This document shows, in pieces, positions 40,945 through 49,651 of a DNA stretch of 64,000 nucleotides. The stretch comes from Marinilabiliales bacterium (lineage in GTDB: Bacteria > Bacteroidota > Bacteroidia > Bacteroidales > ML635J-15), in the NCBI GenBank assembly GCA_002869385.1, contig PKTB01000017.1, positions 244,011 through 308,010 of the forward strand. The letters are read 5' to 3'. Each line of letters starts with the position of its first letter. The first letter of the stretch is position 1. A program made the translations under genes and the position numbers. The notes beneath the pieces were generated by a model. It saw nothing but the letters and a program-made list of their open reading frames with translations. It searched no databases and was not told the origin of the DNA.

Positions 40945-41424
40945 CTATTTCTTCACAACCTTAAAAGCCTTTAACTCAACATTATTCTTATTAACTTTTA
41001 CAAAATAAGTTGCAGGTTGTAGGTTTTCAAAATCAATCTTCGTTTCGGAATTGATTATTTAATGTGATTCTATAATCTTTCCTTGAATATCATAAAGCTG
41101 GTATGAAATATTCGACAAATCAGCGTCCTCTAAATACAGAATAAGAAAGTTTGTTGTTGGGTTTGGGTATGCATCAATTTTTAAATCAATCACAAAATTT
41201 GTTTCTACCTCTGTTACAATTGAAATCTCATAAGGTTGTTGTACACCTTCTGCAACCAATCCATCAACTCCTGTATGAGTTTGATAAAAGACCTGTCCGA
41301 CAGTGTAACTTGCTGTTCCACCTGTTCCTGTGGCTTCTCCACCTGTTGTAGTAATTGCTTCCTGAGCAATAAGACAATATGAGAATACGAGAGAGACGAG
41401 AAGTGTAAGTGTGATTTGTTTCAT
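40945..41424 (-). pseudogene. Small T9SS-sorted exported protein, in-frame TAA
   Basis: Exported protein of about 159 residues. It has a signal peptide (1-20, CLIAQ), a short core (TTGGEATGTGGTASYTVGQV, the common Bacteroidota pattern ending in a GQVFY strand) and a Por sorting tail (AYPNPTTNFLILYLED). A TAA at 41059-41061 (codon 122) follows GKIIESH; the frame goes on IINSETKIDFENLQPATYFV, which completes a normal sorting tail, and stops with TAG at 40945-40947. The missing piece is exactly the part the secretion machine recognises. Confidence 0.8.
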
Positions 41425-41509
41425 GGTCTATAGTTTTATGCTAACAAATTTAATAGAATATTAGAACTTTTGCAAATAAAACTAAATACAACTTTGAGAG
41501 GCATTTATT

Positions 41510-42235
41510 TTAAAATAACATCCAACCTACATTAAATTTAATCATTAAAATATTGTCAGCATATAGTTTGCCTGCTGTATATAACAATGGATTACTTGAA
41601 CTATAATAATCTAAACCAAAGCCATTAATTCCAAATCCCATAAATAAATCAAATGTCATATATTTGTACAATATCGTTTGAATTCCCCAACCAAAATAAA
41701 AAGTATTGCTTTTATAAGAGATTAGCTCTACAGGATGATCTAAATTATAATACCTTCCATCATCACTAACAGTATTTTTATTCCAATCTAATGCAAACAT
41801 TATATACCTACCTATAGGAGCAAGAGATAGGTAATTTTGCTTAAAATAAAATTTCATAAACAAACTGTAACTATAACCTCTATAATACGCCTTTGAAGTA
41901 AATTGTTCAAGGGGCGTTGATGAGTGACTCTGTTGATAGTAGCTATATGGAGAATATTGTGAAATCGCCCAGTTGGTTATATTTATTCTGTCAGTAACTC
42001 CTTCTAAATTAATGCCCATAGAAAAATTCTTCTTCATTATGTATTCAATTCGAGTCGAATACCTCAGATTAATATCTATCAGACTCTCATCATAAAACAT
42101 TTTACCAGTACCAGGCATTCCTTTTAATCCGACAGATATATTAAATTGTCTGCCTAAATAACCTTTAGTTTGAGCATTAGAGTGTGCTAATGCCATAAAT
42201 ATTAGTACAATAATTATAAATATCTTTCTATTCAT
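41510..42235 (-). CDS. Putative outer-membrane beta-barrel protein
   Basis: Protein of 241 residues with a signal peptide (1-21, HSNAQ), strand-like alternation (FSMGINLEGVTDRINITNW, YKYMTFDLFMGFGINGFGLDYY) and a terminal phenylalanine. Last gene of the minus-strand operon that starts at 45404; its ATG overlaps the M48 protease stop by 8 bases. Function unknown. Confidence 0.65.
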   Translation of the reverse strand: MNRKIFIIIVLIFMALAHSNAQTKGYLGRQFNISVGLKGMPGTGKMFYDESLIDINLRYSTRIEYIMKKNFSMGINLEGVTDRINITNWAISQYSPYSYYQQSHSSTPLEQFTSKAYYRGYSYSLFMKFYFKQNYLSLAPIGRYIMFALDWNKNTVSDDGRYYNLDHPVELISYKSNTFYFGWGIQTILYKYMTFDLFMGFGINGFGLDYYSSSNPLLYTAGKLYADNILMIKFNVGWMLF

Positions 42236-44336
42236 ATTTAATTTTATATAGACTATTATACAATGTTGTATTGATTACTCCCATGTTCCCAGCCATTCTT
42301 AACGGTGTTATATCGTAATGAATAAGCATTTCAGATTTAACATCATAAATTACTACATATGTAAATGTTGTATGCATTGGGGTTAGAACGTTCATTATAC
42401 CTAAAGGTAAAAAAGGAAAGAATACAATAGATCCTATCAAAACTCCTACTTTTGATCCTACACTTTGTTCTTCTTGAAATGAATATGTCCCCACTAAAGC
42501 AATCTTATCTGTATCATATTTTTTAATTATAGAACTCAGGTCAGTTGAGTTTCTAGTCCAGGGAGAATGAGTTGTTTCTTCAATCAAAAAAGTGTTTATA
42601 TCTGCAATATCATTAATTAACTCTACATCTAAATTATCTGTATCCAATGAAGATAAAATTTCGTAATCAAGTCCTAAAGATGATGCTGTAAGTTCAATAC
42701 AATCTATATAATCTATCATTGCATCTTCAGATGCTTTATATTTATAAACATCTTCTTTACGAAGATCAAACATTCGACTTTCTTGATTTAAAAATATTAA
42801 TTTATCAATATCACATTTCCCGTTTTCATCTTCCTCTGAAGCTTTTTTAGAGAACCCCTTAGAATTAGATTTAATTTGTTCTATTCTTGTAGACTGCTGT
42901 TTTTGTACATCTTCTACTAATTTATTAAATTCATTGACATTTGTAAGAATCTCATTATTATTAGTCGAATCTTTAAAAAATATCAAATTTGATATTATCA
43001 AATCCTCATATTTTAATCTCATTTCATAATCTTCAGGACATTTATTACAATAAGAATTGAGTACCTGAATTGATAGAACATTTAATTGATAAACTGTTAG
43101 ACTACTAAAAAATTGATAAATCTGCTGAACCTCTTTTGATTCATAATTCATCATATCTTCTTTATTTAGTAAGGGTTCAAACCTAGAATTATCGCCTCGT
43201 TTAACAAATCTATTATATGTTTTATCTTGACTTAACATATATATCGATTTACAAAAATTCTCCTCTAAATATTCACTATCATACTTATCTAACAGGGCCA
43301 TAGTGGAATACAAAGAATGATAATTCAACCCTTTCTCCATAAACAAATGTGTTAATTCAAATTGAGCTATAGTTTGAACCCTATTGGGTAGAAAGTCTTT
43401 TATTTCTATCTGTGCACTATCAATAGTAACATATAGCTGAGTAGTCAACTTTTTTACACGTGAGTCTATATCCGGGTGTGTGGAATATAAGCTGTCAATT
43501 TCATATTCTTTAATTGAAATATCGTTTTTATCGACAATTGTATACTGGTCCACTTTTGCTCCATATTCATTAAAATGCATTAAATCGAAATTAAAATCTG
43601 AATAAAAAGGCAGATAATATGTTTTTAAGTTGTTCAAAGCACTCATAGGAGCCTCTTTACTATAATCAGTATTCAGATACAAAACAAGTCCTAAACTATC
43701 TGCTTCAATTTCGTGATCCTGAGAATAATTTGCTTTTGAAAACATCTTTTCTTCCCATGATACTTCTTTAAATTCACCTTTATTAGAATCAAGTTCTTCA
43801 CTAAAAGTGTATTGTTTCATACTATGATTCTTTAGAAAATGTGAAATCTCATGACACATTATATAAGCTAATTCATCTTCCGATTCAACTTTAGCTACCA
43901 ATCCAATATTAATGATAATTACTCCTGCATTAGTTGCAAAGGCATTAACGATTGTTGATTTACTTAAATAAAACCTGATATCCTTATCTTTTAAAATAGG
44001 ATTCGCTTTCTGTATATTATTATATATCAATGACAAATAATTGGAGATAGTATCGTTGAAAATAATGTTACCACTTTTCACAAGGTCTGAAATGGAATAA
44101 TTACTCTCTAAATATAATTGTTCTTTTTGCTTTCTATCCCTTCTCTTTTCATCTTCACCTATAGTTGCTTTATCTACTTCATATTTTTCAAATGATGTCA
44201 AAATATAATCTAATGGTAATTCCCCTTCTGACTTAATTTCCTTATAGTGATTATAATCTTGCGAATAGCTGTAAAAACTACTTATAACAAATAAAATCAA
44301 GTAAAGTACTTTTTTAAAATCCGATATCCTTTTCAT
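42228..44336 (-). CDS. M48-family metalloprotease, exported
   Basis: Zinc metalloprotease-like protein of 702 residues with a signal peptide (1-25, SYSYSQ). The HExxH zinc motif is in YIMCHEISHFLKNH, and the third ligand glutamate in DHEIEADSLGLVLYLN; both are typical of M48/BepA-like periplasmic proteases. The C-terminal half (about 330-700) has no recognised domain but ends with a hydrophobic segment (VGVLIGSIVFFPFLPLGIMNVL). It lies between a lipoprotein gene (contiguous) and a barrel gene (overlapping), so it may act in outer-membrane protein quality control. Confidence 0.8.
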   Translation of the reverse strand: MKRISDFKKVLYLILFVISSFYSYSQDYNHYKEIKSEGELPLDYILTSFEKYEVDKATIGEDEKRRDRKQKEQLYLESNYSISDLVKSGNIIFNDTISNYLSLIYNNIQKANPILKDKDIRFYLSKSTIVNAFATNAGVIIINIGLVAKVESEDELAYIMCHEISHFLKNHSMKQYTFSEELDSNKGEFKEVSWEEKMFSKANYSQDHEIEADSLGLVLYLNTDYSKEAPMSALNNLKTYYLPFYSDFNFDLMHFNEYGAKVDQYTIVDKNDISIKEYEIDSLYSTHPDIDSRVKKLTTQLYVTIDSAQIEIKDFLPNRVQTIAQFELTHLFMEKGLNYHSLYSTMALLDKYDSEYLEENFCKSIYMLSQDKTYNRFVKRGDNSRFEPLLNKEDMMNYESKEVQQIYQFFSSLTVYQLNVLSIQVLNSYCNKCPEDYEMRLKYEDLIISNLIFFKDSTNNNEILTNVNEFNKLVEDVQKQQSTRIEQIKSNSKGFSKKASEEDENGKCDIDKLIFLNQESRMFDLRKEDVYKYKASEDAMIDYIDCIELTASSLGLDYEILSSLDTDNLDVELINDIADINTFLIEETTHSPWTRNSTDLSSIIKKYDTDKIALVGTYSFQEEQSVGSKVGVLIGSIVFFPFLPLGIMNVLTPMHTTFTYVVIYDVKSEMLIHYDITPLRMAGNMGVINTTLYNSLYKIKYE

Positions 44337-44834
44337 TTATAAAACCTTATTTATAATAAACTCTGCATTTGATTTGCTACATAAAAATGAATTCTCTGTC
44401 AATCTAGACAAATTATGTGTATTCGCGCTAGAACTTTCACTTAAATAAGGATCATTGAAATCACTTCCAAACAATGAATAGTAAACAAATGGTGCTGTAT
44501 AATCTGTTACTTCATCAATATCAAAACTTATATTTATTCTTGTAGAAGATATGGACCATTCAAAATTATACTGTATTTCGTCATATGAGTACACACCTGT
44601 TCCATCAATGTTGAATTTCAAATGACCTACATTATTATAATGATATTTTGCTCCAGTCACATCCTCTCCTAATTCCTCATCATACACTGAACAATAAACA
44701 ATGAGCGATACGATTTCCCAACCATTTTCATTAGCAAATTCTGTTTCAGAATACTCTACATCAGTAAAACTATATCGATAACACGCTGTTAGGAATAGCA
44801 TACTACAAAAAAAGCAAATCAGTATTTTTTTCAT
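44337..44834 (-). CDS. Putative lipoprotein
   Basis: Protein of 165 residues with a lipoprotein signal (CSMLFLTAC, Cys18) and a beta-rich mature part (WEIVSLIVYCSVYDEELGED, GTGVYSYDEIQYNFEWSISS) resembling small lipocalin-like or DUF5004-type Bacteroidota lipoproteins. Its stop directly abuts the M48 protease start. Function unknown. Confidence 0.6.
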   Translation of the reverse strand: MKKILICFFCSMLFLTACYRYSFTDVEYSETEFANENGWEIVSLIVYCSVYDEELGEDVTGAKYHYNNVGHLKFNIDGTGVYSYDEIQYNFEWSISSTRINISFDIDEVTDYTAPFVYYSLFGSDFNDPYLSESSSANTHNLSRLTENSFLCSKSNAEFIINKVL

Positions 44835-45404
44835 TTATTCAAAGATTACTAGTCGACCTGATAAATTAAATTCACTCTCTAAACTCTGATAATTACAAAA
44901 CGGAACCTCACAAAAAGTAATAATTGTTGAATCCAAAACATATTCAACATAAATATCTGCATCTAAGTTAGAGTAGAACATTTGATAATCGTCTGTTTCC
45001 TGTCCATAAGTTACACTAATATTAACCTCACGTATTGTATCAGACCAAGTATCATCCTCTGGGAAAGTATTAAATAAATATATTCCGTCTTCAAATAATA
45101 TACTCTTCTCAAAATACATATGAATTTGAAGGTTACTTTCATAACTTTCAAAATCTACATACCAATACCCAGACTAGTTGCTCGATATTACAAAAGTATC
45201 AACCTGAAAAGACGTAAATCCTAAACAATCATTACTTATTTCAAAATAATTATCCGTTAAACTGTTTTCACATGGAATAAATATCTCAATATCTCCATGA
45301 TAATAATGCAGCATTTCATAATCCTCATCTAACTTAGGTAAGCATGAAGTAAATAAGAGAACTATAAAGGCAAAAAGTAAAACAAATTCAAAAACCTTTC
45401 TCAT
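44835..45404 (-). pseudogene. Putative lipoprotein, in-frame TAG
   Basis: Lipoprotein of about 189 residues with signal FIVLLFTSC (Cys21). A TAG at 45174-45176 (codon 77) follows DTFVISSN; the frame continues SGYWYVDFESYESNLQIHMY in phase and ends directly before the next lipoprotein gene. Both parts have the same acidic, aromatic-rich composition. First gene of the four-gene operon ending at 41510. No family recognised, so the joining of the two parts rests on frame, operon packing and composition. Confidence 0.65.
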
Positions 45405-45533
45405 AAAAAATAAAGTGTAAATGATTTATTATACATAAAGTATAACAACCAATGCTTAATTCCACAAATATAGTATTTTTAGTTTAAAATGGAATATTTC
45501 GACACGAATTCATTTCGAAATTATACATATAGT

Positions 45534-46562
45534 TCAGTCCTTAACACATCTTACTGAAAAACAATCTACTTTTGGATTTAAATTAACATAGACTGCAGGA
45601 TTACTATTAAACAAATCAATTGAATAAGCGTCATTTTCATCAACGATACCAGAAGTCCACAAACTGGATGCATATTCTTTGCTTAAGTATTCTCCTACAT
45701 TGTTACGAATTCCTGTTGGATATACATTGAAGCCTGTGGCATTATTTGTGCTCATGTCATTACCTATGCTTCCTTCAATCTCACTATATGTCCACCCCTC
45801 TTTTGATGCCAGAGACTTAGCAAATTTATTTCCAGAACTTGTACCATCATAATTATATTCATTTTCGATTAAATAGATCTCAAGCTCTTCCCAATCCTCA
45901 ATAGTTGGGACATGGTATCCTGTTGGGCATAATTTACCTGTTTCTACAGCCGCAAAATTGTACAATGCTCCATAATCTTCAACATTCTCAGCTTGATTAT
46001 TTGAATACCAACAATATGCTGGATAGGTCGCTTCAGACCATTCTGTAGCATCTTCAACTAACAGAATATCAGTATTATCATTCAAGCTAGCACTTATTAA
46101 ATTATCTGACATCCATATTTGATTACCCATACTAATTATTTCATATTCATTATTTTCAATATCTACAATTGTACCTTCGTAATATGGTATTTTGGTTCTA
46201 AAACCTATTGGCTGTGAATAAGCAGTTCCAGCAGAGTTAATAGCATATGCACGTAAATAATATTGAGTATCAGATTCAAGATTTATCAATATGTCGGAAT
46301 ATTCAACGGATTCTAATTCTAATTCTAATTTATTTTTATAAATTGTAGGATAATCAAGTGTATCCCAACAGATACCGATCTCTGAAATTTCCCCTCCATT
46401 GTCATTTAATAGGCTAAAAGCAAAATTTACACTTGTTTTATCAACATTTGATATTGTTAAATCACTTAATTCAGGTTTTTCTATCACCGGTTCTTCTTCC
46501 TTACATGAATTAAACCCAATGATAGAAAGAATAAAAATACTTATAACTACAATATACTTCAT
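45534..46562 (-). CDS. Fibrobacter major paralogue (FISUMP) domain lipoprotein
   Basis: Surface lipoprotein of 342 residues. The lipobox is SIIGFNSC (Cys20), followed by a fibronectin type III-like region (residues about 30-125, YYLRAYAINSAGTAYSQPIGF). The FISUMP domain covers the rest (VDIENNEYEIISMGNQIWMS, ALYNFAAVETGKLCPTGYHV, FSVRCVKD at the end). Such domains are abundant in Bacteroidota and Fibrobacterota and of unknown function. It stands alone. Confidence 0.85.
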   Translation of the reverse strand: MKYIVVISIFILSIIGFNSCKEEEPVIEKPELSDLTISNVDKTSVNFAFSLLNDNGGEISEIGICWDTLDYPTIYKNKLELELESVEYSDILINLESDTQYYLRAYAINSAGTAYSQPIGFRTKIPYYEGTIVDIENNEYEIISMGNQIWMSDNLISASLNDNTDILLVEDATEWSEATYPAYCWYSNNQAENVEDYGALYNFAAVETGKLCPTGYHVPTIEDWEELEIYLIENEYNYDGTSSGNKFAKSLASKEGWTYSEIEGSIGNDMSTNNATGFNVYPTGIRNNVGEYLSKEYASSLWTSGIVDENDAYSIDLFNSNPAVYVNLNPKVDCFSVRCVKD

Positions 46563-46644
46563 GGTATGGCGATTTTTATGCTTGTTCTACAAATATACTA
46601 TTTATATTAGAATAACAACGAATAAGGCACCAATAATATAAAAA

Positions 46645-46668
46645 AGACCCCTGAAAAAACAGAGGTCT
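46645..46668 (-). terminator. Terminator after the dipeptidyl peptidase gene
   Basis: Stem AGACCCCTG/CAGAGGTCT with one mismatch and an A6 loop; on the minus strand a T run follows. Confidence 0.8.
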
Positions 46669-46729
46669 AATGTAAACCGTTAAGTTTGGATTTATAAATA
46701 CTCCGGATATGATTTCCCGGAATAGTCTT

Positions 46730-48961
46730 TTATAGATTTTCTAGAATATAATTCGTCATTTTTCTGTAAAGATGGTTTCTTGTATTTCCACCATAGATAC
46801 CATGATCTTTATTCGGATAATACATTGTCTCAAAATCTACATCGGCATCAATTAACTTTGTGATAAAATCAACTGAATTCTGGAAATGAACATTATCATC
46901 TGCTGTACCATGTATCATAAGAAATTTACCACTCATCTCTCTAGCATGATTTATTGGTGAGTTATCATCATAACCTGAAGCATTATCTTGTGGTAATCCA
47001 TTATATCTTTCGGTATAAATAGAATCGTAATATCTCCAGTTTGTAACAGGAGCAACAGCTATTCCAAGTTTAAAATATTTTGCACCTATTGTTAAACATA
47101 GAGAAGACATATAACCACCATACGACCATCCAAAAATTCCGATTCTGTCCGGATCAACATATTTTTGCGTTCCTAAATATTTTGCTGCTTCAATTTGATC
47201 AATAACTTCATACTTTCCTAGTTGCTCATATGTAACCTGACGGAAATCCTTTCCTCTTGCACCTGTTCCTCTGTTATCAACTGAGACAATTATATATCCT
47301 TGCTGAGCAAGTAGCTGCCACCAGCCCATATCTCTATCCCATGAATTTGTTACTGTTTGTGAGCCTGGGCCCCCATAAACGTACATAAATACAGGATGCT
47401 TTTTCCCTTTCTTAAATTTAGCAGGCTTAATCATCCATCCGTTTAGTTCAATTCCTTCAGATGTTGTGAATGTGAAAAATTCCTTTTTACTAAACTTATA
47501 ATCTTCTGTAACCTTTTTTACTAATGATTTATTTGTTTCAAGTTCGCGAATTTGCTTTCCTGTATTATCGTGTAATGTCACATAAGGAGGAGTATTAGCG
47601 TCACTAAAATCGTTAATAAAATATTTAAACCCGTTACTAAAATTAGCATCATTAGTACCTGTTCTCTCAGTAAGAAGTTTAATTTCACTACCATCTAACT
47701 TTATTGAGTAAACCTCTCGGTTTAATGGCGATGTTTTTGCTGCCTGGAAATATGCAATTCCATTAACCTCATCAATACCATAAAAAGAAGTGACTTCCCA
47801 ATCACCAGTGGTAATCTGATTTACCTGTTCTCCATTCATATCATATAAATACAAATGACGGAATCCGCTACCTTCGTGAGATAATACAAAATGTTCTTTA
47901 TCATCAAGGAATGTAAGGTCATCATTTATTTCAATATATTTTTCATCAGTTAGAGTTAACACTACCTCAGAATTACCATCTTCTGCATTTATCAAAAATA
48001 ATTCGTACTTGTTCTGAAGACGATTCATTTTAACAGCAGAAAGAATATTTTCATCATTAGTAAACTTAATCCTTGGAATGTACTTATCGTTTAAGTCACC
48101 CATATCTGCTTCAATAATATTTTTTGATGCAATGTCGACGATATGTAAACTTACTTTTGAATTCTCTTCTCCTGCTTTAGGATATTTATATTCATAATTC
48201 TCTGGATATAAATCTCCATATAATGGCATTGAAAACATTTTTACATTTGATTCATCCGTTTTGAGGAATGCTATTTTCTTTCCATCAGCTGACCAATCAT
48301 AAGCCTGGCTATAACTAAATTCCTCTTCATAAACCCAGTCAGGAGCACCGTTTATTATTTTATTCCATTCACCATCAGTTGTTAATTGAACTTCTTCAGC
48401 CTCATCGACAGTAATATCTTTAACGTAAATATTATTTTCTCTTACAAAAGCAATTTTACTGCCATCAGGTGAAAAGCTTGCTAATTGCTGCTTTCCGTTT
48501 TCTGACAATTGAGTTAAAGTATTTGCTTCAATATCATATATAAAATATTCAGCTTTAAAAGAATGTCTATATATTGGCTCGTACTGTACACTTATCAATA
48601 TCTTCGATTCATCTGCACTAAATTGATAATCAAGGATCCAATTAAACAATTCATTTTCAAAATCTGCAGCTTTAAATATTGTTTCAACTTTTTCTCCTGT
48701 CTCATAACTATACTTTATAATTGCATTGCGAGACATATTAAGATTAGTATAATGCACACCATCTTTCATGGACATTAAGCCATATACACCATTTGACCTA
48801 AAAGTTCCTTTTTTGTATAAGTCGTCAACTGTAATTTCTTCTTGAGCATAAGATATTTGCGGTACAATTATTAAAAAGCAAATTAATAGGCTAAAAAGTG
48901 AAAATAGTTTGCTCACACTTATGAATGATCCTGTTTTGTGTAAATTAATGTTTTTACTCAT
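46730..48961 (-). CDS. Prolyl dipeptidyl peptidase (S9B, DPP IV type)
   Basis: Exported serine peptidase of 743 residues removing dipeptides, usually Xaa-Pro, from peptide N-termini. Signal peptide up to about residue 39 (ISYAQ). The DPP IV N-terminal eight-blade propeller covers about 100-470 (FSPDGSKIAFVRENNIYVKD, SADGKKIAFLKTDES), including the double-Glu region WVYEEEF. The S9 catalytic domain has GWSYGGYMSS (Ser), HGTADDNVHF (Asp) and KDHGIYGG (His). Its stop is followed by a strong terminator. Together with the secreted subtilisin it supports peptide feeding. Confidence 0.93.
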   Translation of the reverse strand: MSKNINLHKTGSFISVSKLFSLFSLLICFLIIVPQISYAQEEITVDDLYKKGTFRSNGVYGLMSMKDGVHYTNLNMSRNAIIKYSYETGEKVETIFKAADFENELFNWILDYQFSADESKILISVQYEPIYRHSFKAEYFIYDIEANTLTQLSENGKQQLASFSPDGSKIAFVRENNIYVKDITVDEAEEVQLTTDGEWNKIINGAPDWVYEEEFSYSQAYDWSADGKKIAFLKTDESNVKMFSMPLYGDLYPENYEYKYPKAGEENSKVSLHIVDIASKNIIEADMGDLNDKYIPRIKFTNDENILSAVKMNRLQNKYELFLINAEDGNSEVVLTLTDEKYIEINDDLTFLDDKEHFVLSHEGSGFRHLYLYDMNGEQVNQITTGDWEVTSFYGIDEVNGIAYFQAAKTSPLNREVYSIKLDGSEIKLLTERTGTNDANFSNGFKYFINDFSDANTPPYVTLHDNTGKQIRELETNKSLVKKVTEDYKFSKKEFFTFTTSEGIELNGWMIKPAKFKKGKKHPVFMYVYGGPGSQTVTNSWDRDMGWWQLLAQQGYIIVSVDNRGTGARGKDFRQVTYEQLGKYEVIDQIEAAKYLGTQKYVDPDRIGIFGWSYGGYMSSLCLTIGAKYFKLGIAVAPVTNWRYYDSIYTERYNGLPQDNASGYDDNSPINHAREMSGKFLMIHGTADDNVHFQNSVDFITKLIDADVDFETMYYPNKDHGIYGGNTRNHLYRKMTNYILENL

Positions 48962-48971
48962 AGTTTTATAT

Positions 48972-49436
48972 TTAAAAATTTGTGTTTATATAATCTTTTA
49001 TTAATGGTTTAAACTCTAAAAAAGCAGACTCGATTTTCATCATCTCAATACCAAAAAAGTCAAAAATATCAGTCCATTGATTTTTATTATAAATATTGAC
49101 GTCATCAAGTTGTTTATATATAGCACATACTTCTTTTCCCGAATTTGTCATTAATTGTTCATCCCAAATCCATCCCTCACCAAGATTATCCTCATACAAC
49201 ATCTCAAAACCTTTAATTCTAACAAAAATATCAAATCTTTTATCTTCGTTTCGATGTTCAACTAATAGCATTACTCTTGCACGATTCCTATCTAAATCAA
49301 ATTTAAGAACTATATCTTTTAATCCGGTATTGTATGTTATCCACTTCTGCTTAGCACCGATAAATTTTCTTGAATAAGCATCAAAAGCCATCCAGAATTC
49401 CTTTCGTATTTGTGCTGCTTCTTCCCTTGAGTACAT
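48972..49436 (-). CDS. DUF4268 family protein
   Basis: Protein of 154 residues matching DUF4268: REEAAQIRKEFWMAFDAYS, WITYNTGLKDIVLKFDLDRNR and the aromatic-rich WTDIFDFFGIEMMKIESAF. This fold is related to restriction-endonuclease-like accessory domains, but free-standing copies like this one have no known function. It ends 10 bases upstream of the dipeptidyl peptidase start, so both may share a transcript. Confidence 0.8.
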   Translation of the reverse strand: MYSREEAAQIRKEFWMAFDAYSRKFIGAKQKWITYNTGLKDIVLKFDLDRNRARVMLLVEHRNEDKRFDIFVRIKGFEMLYEDNLGEGWIWDEQLMTNSGKEVCAIYKQLDDVNIYNKNQWTDIFDFFGIEMMKIESAFLEFKPLIKDYINTNF

Positions 49437-49515
49437 ACCTTTTTTTATTATTACAAAAATAATACTATTTATGAATTATGAATTATCATACCCTTAAAGA
49501 AAACTTAAATTAATG

Positions 49516-49557
49516 ACAGATAACAGGTAACAGATGTCCGATGTCCGAAGATTCCGA
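49516..49557. repeat. Short direct repeats in intergenic region, ATGTCCG twice
   Basis: A patch of short tandem units (ACAGATAACAGGTAACAG, then ATGTCCG ATGTCCG) in the 215-bp gap before pbpC, followed by a palindrome CGAACCAAGGTTCG (49566-49579). It is more GC-rich than its surroundings. Such patches in Bacteroidota are often members of dispersed intergenic repeat families; I cannot verify this from one window. Confidence 0.3.
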
Positions 49558-49616
49558 TAAAATCCCGAACCAAGGTTCGTGGATCCTAGGGATAAAAGAA
49601 ATTCAAATCCCATGAA

Positions 49617-49646
49617 TTGTTTAATTAGCAAAAAATAGTACTTTTG
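49617..49646 (+). promoter_or_regulatory. Promoter of pbpC, TTG-N19-TACTTTTG
   Basis: A -33 TTG (49617-49619), 19 bases, then TACTTTTG (49639-49646) fit the Bacteroidota housekeeping promoter. The ATG follows 5 bases later, a very short leader. Confidence 0.55.
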
Positions 49647-49651
49647 AAATA

